This document shows, piece by piece, positions 18,172 to 26,954 of a stretch of DNA of 64,000 bases (positions within the stretch are counted from its first letter, which is position 1; each line of letters begins with the position of its first letter). The position numbers were made by a program, and so were the translations under genes. The notes under the pieces were generated by a model. The model was not told where the DNA came from. It did no database searches and saw nothing but the letters and a program-made list of their open reading frames with translations. Source of the DNA: Curtobacterium sp. ISL-83. GTDB lineage: Bacteria > Actinomycetota > Actinomycetes > Actinomycetales > Microbacteriaceae. Where the stretch lies: positions 20,683 to 84,682 of the forward strand of contig NZ_JAGGPH010000015.1 in assembly GCF_018613895.1 (NCBI RefSeq). The letters run 5' to 3'.

Positions 18172-19125
18172 ATGAGCATGAGCGCGGCCGTGACGTCGCT
18201 GACACCGTTGCAGGAACTCGGCATCCCGGTCGCGCTGGTCGGGGCGGTGTTCCTCGCGATCGGCGCCGAGTTCCAGCAGCACGGCGTCGCGAAGGTGGCC
18301 AGCGCCGGTTCGGAGCGTCCGAAGCTGGGTCTCGGACAGGTGCTGGCGCTGGCCCGGCGTCCGTCGTGGCTGCTCGGGACCGTGATGCTCGGGCTCGCGA
18401 TCGTCCTGCAGCTCGTCAGCCTGTCCCTGGCACCCCTCACGGTCGTGCAGCCACTCGGTGCGGTGGCGCTGGTGATCACCGCGCTCGTGACCGCACGGAT
18501 GACGAAGCAGCGGCTGAAGGCGCCGGCGATCCGGGCGATCGCGCTGTGCGTCGGCGGCGTCGGGCTGTTCGTCACCATCGCCGCGATGACGACGACCTCT
18601 CGGCCGATCACCACGACGCAGCTGCTCATCGTGGTCGTCATCCTCGGGGTCGTCCTCGCGGCCCTGGGCGTCGTGCTCCTGCTCCGGCGGGGCAAGCACG
18701 TTCCCCGCCTGTTCACCGTCGTGGCCGCAGGCGTGCTGTTCGGGTTCGTCGCGACCCTGGCGAAGGTCTTGATCACGCGGGTCGAGACGATCGTCCAGTC
18801 CGGGATGCGGTTCAGCCCGGGCGAGTGGCTCACGCTCGTCTGCTTCGCGGGACTCATCGTGGCTGCGCTCCTGGGTTCCTACTTCGTGCAGACGGCGTAC
18901 AGCACCGGATCCCCAGAGGTCGTCGTCGCGGGCCTGACGGTCATCGACCCGCTCGTCGGCGTCACGATCGGCATCGCGGTCCTCGGTGAAGCTGCGTCGA
19001 CACCGTGGTGGGCGGACGCGGGCTTCGTGATCGCAGGCGTCCTCGCCGTCCTCGGCGTCGTCCGGTTGTCTCGTCTGCAACCTCCACCGGTGCCGCCGCG
19101 GAGGCGTCCTGCGCCGGGAGCGTGA
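18172..19125 (+). CDS. DMT-superfamily (NIPA/EamA-like) membrane transporter
   Basis: 317-residue protein with about nine to ten hydrophobic helices, for example ALVGAVFLAIGAEFQQHGVA near the start, PLTVVQPLGAVALVITALVT and SPEVVVAGLTVIDPLVGVTI. The two half-repeats each carry a PxxVxxPLG/PLVG pattern, typical of EamA and NIPA-type carriers. The C-terminus is proline/arginine-rich and cytosolic. It follows the aldo/keto reductase by 22 bases. Substrate (metabolite or Mg2+) cannot be decided. Confidence 0.75.
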   Translation: MSMSAAVTSLTPLQELGIPVALVGAVFLAIGAEFQQHGVAKVASAGSERPKLGLGQVLALARRPSWLLGTVMLGLAIVLQLVSLSLAPLTVVQPLGAVALVITALVTARMTKQRLKAPAIRAIALCVGGVGLFVTIAAMTTTSRPITTTQLLIVVVILGVVLAALGVVLLLRRGKHVPRLFTVVAAGVLFGFVATLAKVLITRVETIVQSGMRFSPGEWLTLVCFAGLIVAALLGSYFVQTAYSTGSPEVVVAGLTVIDPLVGVTIGIAVLGEAASTPWWADAGFVIAGVLAVLGVVRLSRLQPPPVPPRRRPAPGA

Positions 19126-19283
19126 CCTCGGCGACGGCCGCGCGGTGATCTCATGCTGCTCAACCGAGGCTTCGTACTGCCCGGCCGGTACCTGGTGCTC
19201 CGCTCGAGGACTCACTGGGCGGCAACCGGAAAGCAGCGCAGCAGACGGCTCGTCACGCGCCGCGTTGCCTGTACCTTGCGATC

Positions 19284-19508
19284 ATGCAGAGAGTCCAGGG
19301 CGTGTGCGTTCGTTGGAGTGATGACGACGGGTGGGGCGTGCTTCGTTCCGACGGAGTCGACTCGGAAGTGTTCGCCCACTTCTCCGAGTTGAACGTGACC
19401 GGCTTCCATGCCTTGCTCGCAGGGGACCGCGTGCAGTTCGACGTCGAGCCGTTCCCGTCCGGGCAGGACGGTTACTTCTACCGCGCGCACAACATCACGC
19501 CGATGTGA
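19284..19508 (+). CDS. Short cold-shock-domain-like protein
   Basis: A 74-residue single-domain protein with a cold-shock (OB-fold) layout: GVCVRWSDDDGWGVLRSDGV replaces the usual VKWFNxxKGFGFI, and EVFAHFSEL matches the RNP2-type VFVHFS. The remaining strands AGDRVQFDVEP and DGYFYRAHNI also fit. RNP1 is degenerate, with Lys and Phe residues missing, so nucleic-acid binding may be weaker or altered. Monocistronic. The 158 bases upstream and 190 bases downstream (19509-19697) contain no gene that I can support. Confidence 0.7.
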   Translation: MQRVQGVCVRWSDDDGWGVLRSDGVDSEVFAHFSELNVTGFHALLAGDRVQFDVEPFPSGQDGYFYRAHNITPM

Positions 19509-19697
19509 CTCGCACCACCCCGACGGTCAGATGAGCAACCACGCACGGGCTCCGTTCCATGGGGCCGACGATCTGCGAGTGGCAGGGCTCGTTCTCGCAG
19601 CAGTCGCATTCGTGCGCGAGCGGCGGCAGGGCGGCCCCCGCTGTAGCCCGAACTGAAGTCCGGGACGGCGACCAACCCGCGATCCGGAGGCCGGCCC

Positions 19698-20309
19698 TCA
19701 GTACTCGACGCTGGGCCACTCCTGCAGTCGAGGGAATCGCGGGCGCGGAGGGATCGGCTCGTCATCGTCCAGGACGCGCACGCTCGTGATCATCGTGATC
19801 CGATCCGCTTCGTACGACCGATGTGCGATGCCGTCGCGCTCGTCGATGACCAGCGTCCTGCGGTGCGCGGGGTCGTGCTCGTGCTCGAACGTGAAGAGCA
19901 GCCAGTGGCCTTTGATGCGCTGAACGAGCACCGGTGAATAGCTTGCGGGCGGTCCCCACAGGAGGAGCATCTCCGGAGTCAGCATCCGAACGGCAGGGGC
20001 TACCGCGCCGCTGCGAGGGAAGCTGACCTCCCCCGGCCCGTCAACGGAGTGGAGCACACCGTCCGCATAACGGTCGCGATGTGTGTCCCCTTGCCGGTCG
20101 AACGTCCAACTCTCATCGCGATCGTCGACGACCGCTTGGAACTGCCATGGGCGCCCGCGTCCATCGCGACTGACACTGACGCCGCGCGCCAGTCGGCGCC
20201 GTGGGAGCCGGAGCGCAGCGACCTCGGTCGGCAGCACGGAGCGCTCAGCCTGGGTGAGCACGGTGTCGAAACGCACCTCACCATTGTGGGGTGATCCTGG
20301 ACGGGCCAT
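19698..20309 (-). CDS. Hypothetical protein
   Basis: 203-residue soluble protein that I do not recognise. It has no signal peptide or membrane helix, and is mostly beta-rich and charged (GRPWQFQAVVDDRDESWTFD, HWLLFTFEHEHD, RRTLVIDERDGIAHRSYEAD). ATG at 20309 is used; a start 24 bases earlier is possible. It is convergent with the cold-shock-like gene and lies behind the TetR gene on the same strand with a 68-base gap. Coding potential is supported by codon bias, function is not. Confidence 0.55.
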   Translation of the reverse strand: MARPGSPHNGEVRFDTVLTQAERSVLPTEVAALRLPRRRLARGVSVSRDGRGRPWQFQAVVDDRDESWTFDRQGDTHRDRYADGVLHSVDGPGEVSFPRSGAVAPAVRMLTPEMLLLWGPPASYSPVLVQRIKGHWLLFTFEHEHDPAHRRTLVIDERDGIAHRSYEADRITMITSVRVLDDDEPIPPRPRFPRLQEWPSVEY

Positions 20310-20377
20310 TTCCCTCAGCCTCGACCGCCGCATTCATCGGGCGTGGTGCACCGATCCCTGGGCGGGCTCCCCGCTCG

Positions 20378-20974
20378 TCACGAACGCGCGGGTGACGCGA
20401 TTCGCTTCGCAGCCTCGACCACGAACCGCCGACGAGCGGCTCGTTCCTGCTCGTCGCCGGGTCCCGCCCCGGTGATCATCTCCGCGAGCTGCGGCACGGT
20501 CTGCCACCACGCGGCCAGTGCGATGAGCGAGAACACCAGGTGTGCGGGGCTGACGTCCGGGTCGATGAGGCCTTCCCGTTGGGCTTCGGCGAAGCGGGCG
20601 ACCTTCTCCTGGTAGTGCTTCGTCCGGACCTCGGCACGGGCGGGCGGACCGGGCTGCAAGCCTTCCCACTGCAGCAGGCGGGCGATCTCGGGATGGGCTG
20701 CGTGGTAGTCGTACGTGGCACCGGCGAACTCCCCGATGTCCTGCAACCCCGCGCCGGACAGCTCCACGGCGGTGGCGAGACGTTCGAGCTCGGTGGTGAG
20801 CACGAGGTCCCAGAGCGCCTGCTTGTCGCCGAAGTAGCTGTACAGCCGCTCTTTGTTGACCCCGGACCGCGCAGCGATGGCGGCGACGGTCGTGCCTTCG
20901 AACCCGTGAGCAGCGAACTCCACCAGCGCGGCGTCGCGCAGGCGACGCTGCGTCCCTTCGACATCCCAGGCCAT
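20378..20974 (-). CDS. TetR family transcriptional regulator
   Basis: 198-residue repressor. The N-terminal HTH is clear at about 8-55: RRLRDAALVEFAAHGFEGTTV, AAIAARSGVNKERLYSYFGD, KQALWDLVL. The C-terminal domain has TetR_C-type helices (QREGLIDPDVSPAHLVFSLIALAAWW). It is divergent from the SDR gene with an 83-base shared control region that contains an inverted repeat CCAAC-N6-GTTGG, so it probably controls the SDR gene and itself. ATG at 20974 begins just before the HTH. Confidence 0.85.
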   Translation of the reverse strand: MAWDVEGTQRRLRDAALVEFAAHGFEGTTVAAIAARSGVNKERLYSYFGDKQALWDLVLTTELERLATAVELSGAGLQDIGEFAGATYDYHAAHPEIARLLQWEGLQPGPPARAEVRTKHYQEKVARFAEAQREGLIDPDVSPAHLVFSLIALAAWWQTVPQLAEMITGAGPGDEQERAARRRFVVEAAKRIASPARS

Positions 20975-20986
20975 GCGGGAACTGTA

Positions 20987-21002
20987 CCAACTCAGCGGTT
21001 GG
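20987..21002. promoter_or_regulatory. Candidate TetR operator
   Basis: CCAAC and GTTGG flank six bases between the divergent TetR and SDR genes; the related half-site GTTGGAGTT recurs about 40 bases further on. Position fits an autoregulatory TetR site. Confidence 0.45.
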
Positions 21003-21057
21003 AGTTCGGACCGGGGCGTCCTACACTGCAACCACATCGTTGGAGTTGGAGATTGAC

Positions 21058-21816
21058 ATGACCGAGATCACGCACCTTCCCGCTGAGCTTCGACCACCGG
21101 AACCAGGGACGATCGCCCTGGTCACCGGAGCGAGCAGCGGCATCGGACTCGAGACCGCCCGACAACTCCGCGACCACGGCCTGGTCGTGTGGGTCGCCGC
21201 GCGCGACGTCGAGCGCGGCCGAGCGGCAGCCGCACAGCTCGGCGCAGACGTGCAGTTCGTCCGGATCGACGTCTCCGACCCGATGTCAGTCACGGAGGCA
21301 GCGGAGCAGGTCGGCGCCCTGGACATCCTCATCAACAACGCCGGCGTGAACCCCGGCGGCGAGGACATCACCGGGACCTCGCTGGAGCAGTTGCGCAACG
21401 CCTACGAAACCAACGTCTTCGGCCTCATCGGTGTGACGCAGGCCTTCCTGCCGGCACTCCGACGGTCTGCGCATCCGCGCATCGTCAACGTCTCCAGCGG
21501 AACCGGGTCTCTCACGTGGAACAGCGGCCCGAACCCGCAGTTCGACTGGGAACGGCCGAAGGGTGGCGGACTGGCGTACCGGAGTTCGAAGACCGCGGTC
21601 AACGCCGTGACGATGCTCACGGCGCAAGCACTGGAGGACGGGTTCAAGGTGAACGCCCTCGCGCCTGGTCTGCGCCGCACGAACCTGGTCCCCGGAATGT
21701 CCGTCGGCGGTGACCCGACCGAAGCCGCCACCGGCGGCCTCCGTCTGGCGTTCCTCCCGGATGACGGCCCGACCGGCGCCCTCTGGTCGTGGGACGGAAC
21801 CCGCGTTCCCTGGTGA
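21058..21816 (+). CDS. Short-chain dehydrogenase/reductase (SDR)
   Basis: 252-residue classical SDR. It shows the cofactor motif TGASSGIG near residue 25, NNAG near 95, catalytic Ser in VNVSSGTGSL and YRSSK (Tyr-x-x-x-Lys) near 175. The AARDVERGR after the second strand suggests NADP preference. A GGAG site precedes the ATG at 21058. Divergent from a TetR regulator that probably responds to its substrate. The proline/arginine-rich tail is short and typical of MFS-independent SDRs. Substrate unknown. Confidence 0.85.
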   Translation: MTEITHLPAELRPPEPGTIALVTGASSGIGLETARQLRDHGLVVWVAARDVERGRAAAAQLGADVQFVRIDVSDPMSVTEAAEQVGALDILINNAGVNPGGEDITGTSLEQLRNAYETNVFGLIGVTQAFLPALRRSAHPRIVNVSSGTGSLTWNSGPNPQFDWERPKGGGLAYRSSKTAVNAVTMLTAQALEDGFKVNALAPGLRRTNLVPGMSVGGDPTEAATGGLRLAFLPDDGPTGALWSWDGTRVPW

Positions 21817-21857
21817 CCTCCGCGCCTCCCCGCCACGCGCCTCCCGGCTTCGAGCAC

Positions 21858-22478
21858 TCAGGTGCCGAGCGCGGACTCGATTCTCGGGATCGTCCGGCGC
21901 ATCGCGTACTCGTCGTGGTTCGGTTGGCCGTCGATCATCCAGAGACGCACGAATCCGGGTCCGGCGGCCCTCGGCGCCAACCGGACGGCGATCCCCCAAC
22001 GAAGGGTGCTGCCGAGGGGAATCTGCTCGTCGAAGACCTCGAACCCGGTGATCTCCGGACGGGTGGCGATCAACACCCCTTCCCGCTCACCACGGCGTGA
22101 CCAGGTCCGGAGACCGTTCCGGTCGAAACCGAGATCGCAGGGGAACCGGGGTCCGAGGCCGGGGCTCCAGGCCTCGAGTTCGGCAAGTGTCGAGTCCGTA
22201 GCGTGGGCCTCCACGAACACGGCACCCGGGTTCGCCTCGGTCTCCCGCTGCAACCGGTCTCGGCGTCTGTGGTTGACCACGCTGATGGCGAGCCCCGCGC
22301 CGAAGCCGATGGTGACGATGCCTCCCAGGCGCAGCACCTGGACGAGGCCGTCGGGATTCCCCGGGCCGACCAACACCGCGAGGACGATCGTCGCCGCAGC
22401 GAAGACGACAGTGAGCGTGGTGAGGAGGATCGTCGATGGCCGCACACGTCGACCCTGCCAGATCGTCTGCTTGCTCAC
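21858..22478 (-). CDS. Membrane-anchored hypothetical protein
   Basis: 206-residue protein of unknown function with two adjacent N-terminal membrane helices (TILLTTLTVVFAAATIVLAV and VLRLGGIVTIGFGAGLAISV), then a cytosolic or external soluble domain of about 140 residues (WSPGLGPRFPCDLGFDRNGL, WGIAVRLAPRAAGPGFVRLW). Its ATG overlaps the stop of the LysR gene (ATGA), so it is translated after the regulator. No family recognised. The 40-base gap to the SDR gene is convergent. Confidence 0.6.
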   Translation of the reverse strand: MSKQTIWQGRRVRPSTILLTTLTVVFAAATIVLAVLVGPGNPDGLVQVLRLGGIVTIGFGAGLAISVVNHRRRDRLQRETEANPGAVFVEAHATDSTLAELEAWSPGLGPRFPCDLGFDRNGLRTWSRRGEREGVLIATRPEITGFEVFDEQIPLGSTLRWGIAVRLAPRAAGPGFVRLWMIDGQPNHDEYAMRRTIPRIESALGT

Positions 22479-23416
22479 CCGAGCGGCTCGACACCGTAGC
22501 TGGTGACCACCGCCCGCAGCTCGTCCAGGTACGTCTGCGCCTGCACGGTGAGGGGCACCGAGGCGTGCGCGATCCAGCCGATCTCGATGCGCTCGTCGAC
22601 GTCGAGGGGGATCGCGACGATCTCGGGATCGAGGTCGTCGCTGATGAGACCCGTCGAGATCGTGTAGCCGCCGAGGCCGATCATGAGGTTGAAGATCGTC
22701 GCCCGGTCCGAGACGCGGATCTCCCGCTTGCTGGACATCGTCGACAGGATCTCCTCGGCCAAGTAGAAGGAGTTGTTCGCGCCCTGGTCGAAAGTGAGCC
22801 GAGGGAGGTCTTCGAGGTCGGCGAGGGTCGCACGTTCCCGTGACGCGAGCGGGCTCCGCCGGGCCACGAAGATGTGCGGTTGGGCGACGAACAGCGGCGT
22901 GAACACGACCCCGGCATCCCGCAGCAACTTCCCGAGGACCTGCCGGTTGAAGTCGTTGCGGTACAGGATGCCCACCTCGCTCCGCAGCGTCCGGACGTCC
23001 TCGATGATGTCCCAGGTGCGCGTCTCACGGAGCGAGAACTCGTACTCGTCCGCCGCCGCTCCTTCCACCATCCGGACGAAGGCCTCCACCGCGAACGAGT
23101 AGTGCTGCGCGGACACCCCGAGCAGTCGGCGGGACGGCTGCCCCCCGACGTAGCGCTGCTCGAGGAGGGAGACCTGCTCGACGACCTGTCGCGCGTACCC
23201 GAGGAACTCGACGCCGTCGACGGTGAGCACGACCCCCCGTGCCGATCGGGTGAAGAGCGGCCGACCGATCCGCGCCTCCAGGTCCTTCATCGCCGCGGAC
23301 AGGGTGGGTTGCGCGACGTAGAGCAGATCGGCCGCTGCGCTGATGGAGCCCTCTGACGCGACCTCGATGAAGTACCGGAGCTGCTGCAGCGTGATGTCGT
23401 TCGAGACTCGGGCCAT
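22475..23416 (-). CDS. LysR family transcriptional regulator
   Basis: 313-residue LysR regulator. The N-terminal winged helix is clear: TLQQLRYFIEVASEGSISAA, ADLLYVAQPTLSAAMKDLEA, RIGRPLFTRSARGVVLT. The remainder is a two-lobed effector domain. It is divergent from mesX-mesD across 119 bases, so it probably regulates methionine synthesis from this locus and may sense a methionine precursor (inference). Coupled by ATGA overlap to a small membrane protein gene downstream. Confidence 0.87.
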   Translation of the reverse strand: MARVSNDITLQQLRYFIEVASEGSISAAADLLYVAQPTLSAAMKDLEARIGRPLFTRSARGVVLTVDGVEFLGYARQVVEQVSLLEQRYVGGQPSRRLLGVSAQHYSFAVEAFVRMVEGAAADEYEFSLRETRTWDIIEDVRTLRSEVGILYRNDFNRQVLGKLLRDAGVVFTPLFVAQPHIFVARRSPLASRERATLADLEDLPRLTFDQGANNSFYLAEEILSTMSSKREIRVSDRATIFNLMIGLGGYTISTGLISDDLDPEIVAIPLDVDERIEIGWIAHASVPLTVQAQTYLDELRAVVTSYGVEPLG

Positions 23417-23425
23417 AGCGTGAGG

Positions 23426-23441
23426 CTATACCTGCGCATAG
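23426..23441. promoter_or_regulatory. Candidate LysR-type binding site
   Basis: CTAT-N8-ATAG is a short inverted repeat just upstream of the LysR start and about 95 bases before mesX. The AT-rich dyad in GC-rich surroundings suits an autoregulatory LysR box. Confidence 0.4.
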
Positions 23442-23535
23442 TGATTCCGGATTACCCGATGACCCCGTTGTCACGTCATGATCGAGGGACACCTTCCACA
23501 GTGCCTCCGGGCGCTCGACGTACGGACTGCCGACC

Positions 23536-24519
23536 ATGGCGAACGATCTCACCTTCAGCATCACCAGGACCCGGTTCGACGAGGACTACTCCCCGTCGGA
23601 CAGCTCCCGGCTGACCACGAACTTCGCCAACCTCGCGCGCGGCGAGCACCGCCAGCAGAACCTCCGCAGCGCGCTCGCGATGATCGACCGTCGGTGCAAC
23701 GAGCTCGCATCCGCCGGCAACCCGGACGGCGACCGGTACCGCGTCGAGCTCGACATCGTCTCGGTCACGGCGCACTTCGTCGACGAAGGCACGGTCGGTG
23801 CGTTCCCGCTGCTCGAGATGCTCGACGTCACGATCCTCGATCAGCACACCGGGGAACGCCACCAGGGGATCCTGGGCAACAACTTCTCCTCGTACCTGCG
23901 TGACTACGACTTCGCCGTCCTGCTGCCGTCCGTCAAGGAGGACTCGGGGATCCCCGACGACTTCGGCCAGCTCCACGGCCAGCTCTTCCAGCGCTTCCTG
24001 GAGTCGGATGCCTTCCGCTCGCAGTTCGATGCCGAGCCCGTCGTCTGCATCAGCGTCTCCACGAGCCAGACGTACCAGCAGGCGGGGACCGTCCACTCGG
24101 TCCTCGGTGCCGAGTACCAGCACGAGCACTCCTCGCTGACCGACGACTACTTCGGCCGGATGGGCATGCAGGTCCGCTACTTCATGCCCCGGGGCGGGAA
24201 GGCGCCACTCGCGTTCTACACGCGCGGCGATCTCCTGAACGACTACTCGGACCTCCAGCTCATCGGCACGATCAGCACCATGGAGACGTTCCAGAAGATC
24301 TACCGCCCGGAGATCTACAACGCGAACACGGCCGCTCCGAGCACGTACCGTCCGAGCCTCCAGCACACGGACTACACGACGCCCGACGTCTCGTACGACC
24401 GGGAGGAGCGCAGCCGCCTCGCGATCACCCAGGGCCGGTACACCGAGGAGCACCTCGTGAAGCCGCACCGAGCACTCCTCGAGCGGTGGGCCACCGACGC
24501 CGCCGTCCCGACCCGTTGA
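23536..24519 (+). CDS. mesX: MesX-like protein (DUF1852), partner of methionine synthase MesD
   Basis: 327-residue DUF1852 protein. This family was named MesX because it is required together with MesD for folate-independent, B12-independent methionine synthesis that needs oxygen. Landmarks include FSITRTRFDEDYSPSDSSRL at the N-terminus, GNNFSSYLRDYDFAVLLPSV near 115 and RMGMQVRYFMPRGG near 215. No membrane segment; cytosolic. mesD follows 31 bases later on the same strand, and a LysR gene is divergent. The precise chemical role (possible oxygenase) is not established from sequence. Confidence 0.85.
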   Translation: MANDLTFSITRTRFDEDYSPSDSSRLTTNFANLARGEHRQQNLRSALAMIDRRCNELASAGNPDGDRYRVELDIVSVTAHFVDEGTVGAFPLLEMLDVTILDQHTGERHQGILGNNFSSYLRDYDFAVLLPSVKEDSGIPDDFGQLHGQLFQRFLESDAFRSQFDAEPVVCISVSTSQTYQQAGTVHSVLGAEYQHEHSSLTDDYFGRMGMQVRYFMPRGGKAPLAFYTRGDLLNDYSDLQLIGTISTMETFQKIYRPEIYNANTAAPSTYRPSLQHTDYTTPDVSYDREERSRLAITQGRYTEEHLVKPHRALLERWATDAAVPTR

Positions 24520-24550
24520 CCTCCATCCCACCCGACAGGACCACATCCGC

Positions 24551-25600
24551 ATGAGCACTCTCCTGCCCACCTCGATCGTCGGCAGCCTGCCGAAACCGTC
24601 CTGGCTCGCCGAGCCCGAGCGGCTCTGGTCTCCCTGGCTGCTTGAAGGAGCCGCGCTGACCGAGGGCAAGCAGGACGCACTCCGGGCCGCGGTCCACGAG
24701 CAGGAGCGCCACGGCATCGACATCGTCAGCGACGGCGAGCAGACCCGCCAGCACTTCGTCACGACGTTCATCGAGCACCTCGACGGTGTCGACCTCGAGC
24801 GCAAGGAGACCGTCCGGATCCGTGACCGGTACGACGCGGCCGTCCCGACCGTCGTCGGTGCCGTGAGCCGTCGTCAGCCGGTCTTCGTCGAGGACGCTGC
24901 GTTCCTCAGGGCGCAGACCGACCGGCCGATCAAGTGGGCGCTCCCCGGCCCGATGACCATGATCGACACGCTCTCGGACCAGCACTACAAGAGCCGCGAG
25001 AAGCTGGCGTGGGAGTTCGCGACGATCCTCAACCAGGAAGCCCGGGAGCTCGAAGCGGCCGGCGTCGACATCATCCAGTTCGACGAGCCCGCGTTCACCG
25101 TGTTCCACGACGAGGTACAGGACTGGGGCGTCGCCGCACTCGAACGCGCCGCCGAGGGTCTGCGCGCCGAGACCGTCGTGCACATCTGTTACGGCTACGG
25201 GATCGAGGCCAACAACAACTGGAAGGCGACCCTCGGGCCGGAGTGGCGGCAGTACGAGCAGTCGTTCCCGCTGCTGCAGCAGTCGTCGATCGACATCATC
25301 TCGTTGGAGAGCATCCACTCCAAGGTCCCGCTCGAGCTCGTCGAACTCATCCGCGGGAAGAAGGTCATGCTCGGGGCGATCGACGTCGCGACCGAGACCG
25401 TGGAGACGCCGGAGGAGGTCGCGGAGGTGCTCCGTCGTGCGCTCGAGTTCGTCGACGCCGACAAGCTCATCCCGAGCTCCAACTGCGGGATGGCGCCGCT
25501 CGCGCGGGGTGCGGCGCTCTCGAAGCTCGGCGCTCTCTCCGCTGGCGCGGACATCGTCCGAGCAGAGCTCGTCGGCGCGGCCGCCCCGTCAGGACGCTAG
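24551..25600 (+). CDS. mesD: Folate-independent methionine synthase MesD (MetE C-domain-like)
   Basis: 349-residue TIM barrel related to the C-terminal catalytic half of MetE, without the N-terminal folate-binding half. Probable zinc ligands are His in VVHICYGYG with its Cys, Glu in IISLES, and Cys in PSSNCGMAPL; IIQFDEPAF supplies the substrate-binding Asp/Glu. Size and pairing with DUF1852 (mesX) identify the MesD group rather than MesA/B/C. It would transfer a methyl group from a non-folate donor to homocysteine. Ends 96 bases before a convergent CPBP gene. Confidence 0.87.
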   Translation: MSTLLPTSIVGSLPKPSWLAEPERLWSPWLLEGAALTEGKQDALRAAVHEQERHGIDIVSDGEQTRQHFVTTFIEHLDGVDLERKETVRIRDRYDAAVPTVVGAVSRRQPVFVEDAAFLRAQTDRPIKWALPGPMTMIDTLSDQHYKSREKLAWEFATILNQEARELEAAGVDIIQFDEPAFTVFHDEVQDWGVAALERAAEGLRAETVVHICYGYGIEANNNWKATLGPEWRQYEQSFPLLQQSSIDIISLESIHSKVPLELVELIRGKKVMLGAIDVATETVETPEEVAEVLRRALEFVDADKLIPSSNCGMAPLARGAALSKLGALSAGADIVRAELVGAAAPSGR

Positions 25601-25695
25601 TCACCCCAGCTCATTGCGTCGGCGGTGTGCTCGGCTCTCGATCCTGCCTGGAGGCACGGCTGCCGTCCGACCGACAGGTCGCGTTGGTACTGGTG

Positions 25696-26596
25696 TCACC
25701 CCTCTCCTCGAGCACGAACCCGGATTCGACCTGTGCTCGCGATGACGATCGTTGCGAACAGCGCTGCGACGATCCAGGTCCCGACGCCGAGCGGGCCCGC
25801 GAGCGCGAGGTCAGGCGGGGACTCGGCGGACGAGAACAGCAGCACGAGACCACCCGTGCCCGAGAACGGCGGGCCACACTGAGCCGTTCCAGATCCGGAG
25901 CCAGCCGAGGATCGTCCCGAAGGCCGTCGCTCCGACGATCATCAAGAAGACACCGAACACATCTGGACGATCGAAGTTGTAGCCCAGCAAGATGATCGGG
26001 CTGTGCCAGACGCCCCACACGACGCCGGTGATCAGCACTGCCGGCCAGTCGCCGAGAGGCCGGAGCGCCGGGAGGAGAAAACCCCGCCACCCGACTTCCT
26101 CACCGAACGCGAGTAGCCCGTTCAGCACTGCGGCGATGGGGATCGACGCGACCTGCACGAGGACGAGCACACCGGTCGGCGCGATGTCCCGCGCTTCTTC
26201 GGGGAGCATCGCGGCGTACCCGCTGAACGTGTCGAGGTCGAGGCGGACGAGACGCAGGAGCGCGGCGACTGCGATGCCGGCAACGACGACGAGTGGTAGC
26301 AGAACGATCGCGCCGAGCGAGAAGCGCACCAGCTTTCCGACGGGTCGCAGAGGGACGACGCCGAGCTGCCCGAGAGCCTGACGCACGGGAACACGTTGCT
26401 GCAGCAGCACGACGATCGCCGCTGCTCCGCAGGGTGTGAGCATCATCGTTGGCAGAACCCACAACGCATGTGCGGACGCCAAGCCTGCCGGATCGATCCG
26501 CAGAGGGAGACAGGCGAGCCAGCCGAAAGCGCAGGCCAGAACCGTGAAGGTCAGGACTGGCCTCCAGCGGACCGTCACACCGTCAACGCGAAGCAT
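25696..26596 (-). pseudogene. CPBP (CAAX-type) intramembrane protease, frameshifted near the C-terminus
   Basis: Membrane metalloprotease of the CPBP/Abi family. Motif 1 EEVGWRGFLLPAL and motif 2 GVVWGVWHSPIILLGYN are intact, as is the third His in LGHG. The encoded frame stops after VRRVPA at 25811 (261 residues). The normal ending GLVLLFSSAESPPDL followed by a last hydrophobic helix is in another frame and stops at 25696. A small deletion at about 25850-25862, just after LGHG, would explain it. The product could still keep its active site but lacks the last helix. CPBP proteases often act in bacteriocin processing or self-immunity. It overlaps the SdpI gene by 14 bases. Confidence 0.7.
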
Positions 26597-26918
26597 GAGG
26601 CGCCTTCCGGACTGCTCCGTGCGCGGCTGCCACGCTCCACAGACCTCCGGCCAGCAGGACCGCAGCGCAGAGGACCACCGCGGACACGCTGTTCGTTCGG
26701 CCCGTCGCGGCGGCGACCGTGCCGAGAACCACTACGGCGCCGGCAGCAACACTGGCCGGTAGGACGGCAGCTTGGTGTCCTCGGCGCCACGCTGCCGCGT
26801 CTCGCATGGTCGCTCTCGTGCGGACACCGACGAATGAATTCCGACCGACGACACCGCGTGCCGGCAAGACAACGGAGACCGCGGTCAACACGGCGGCAAC
26901 CATCTCGACGAAGATCAT
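26583..26918 (-). CDS. SdpI family protein
   Basis: 111-residue membrane protein with the SdpI/YhfL signature VGRNSFVGVRTRATMRDAAA followed by WRRGHQAA, and hydrophobic segments before and after it. In Bacillus SdpI gives immunity to the SDP toxin and represses its regulator; many homologues are orphan. Here it lies with a secreted protein and a CPBP protease, so immunity is plausible but unproven. Membrane helices: FVEMVAAVLTAVSVVL, VLPASVAAGAVVVLGTVAA and AVVLCAAVLLAGGLW. Confidence 0.75.
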   Translation of the reverse strand: MIFVEMVAAVLTAVSVVLPARGVVGRNSFVGVRTRATMRDAAAWRRGHQAAVLPASVAAGAVVVLGTVAAATGRTNSVSAVVLCAAVLLAGGLWSVAAAHGAVRKAPHASR

Positions 26919-26954
26919 TCTCTTTCCCTTTCTCAGATCGGCCGGGCCGAAAGT

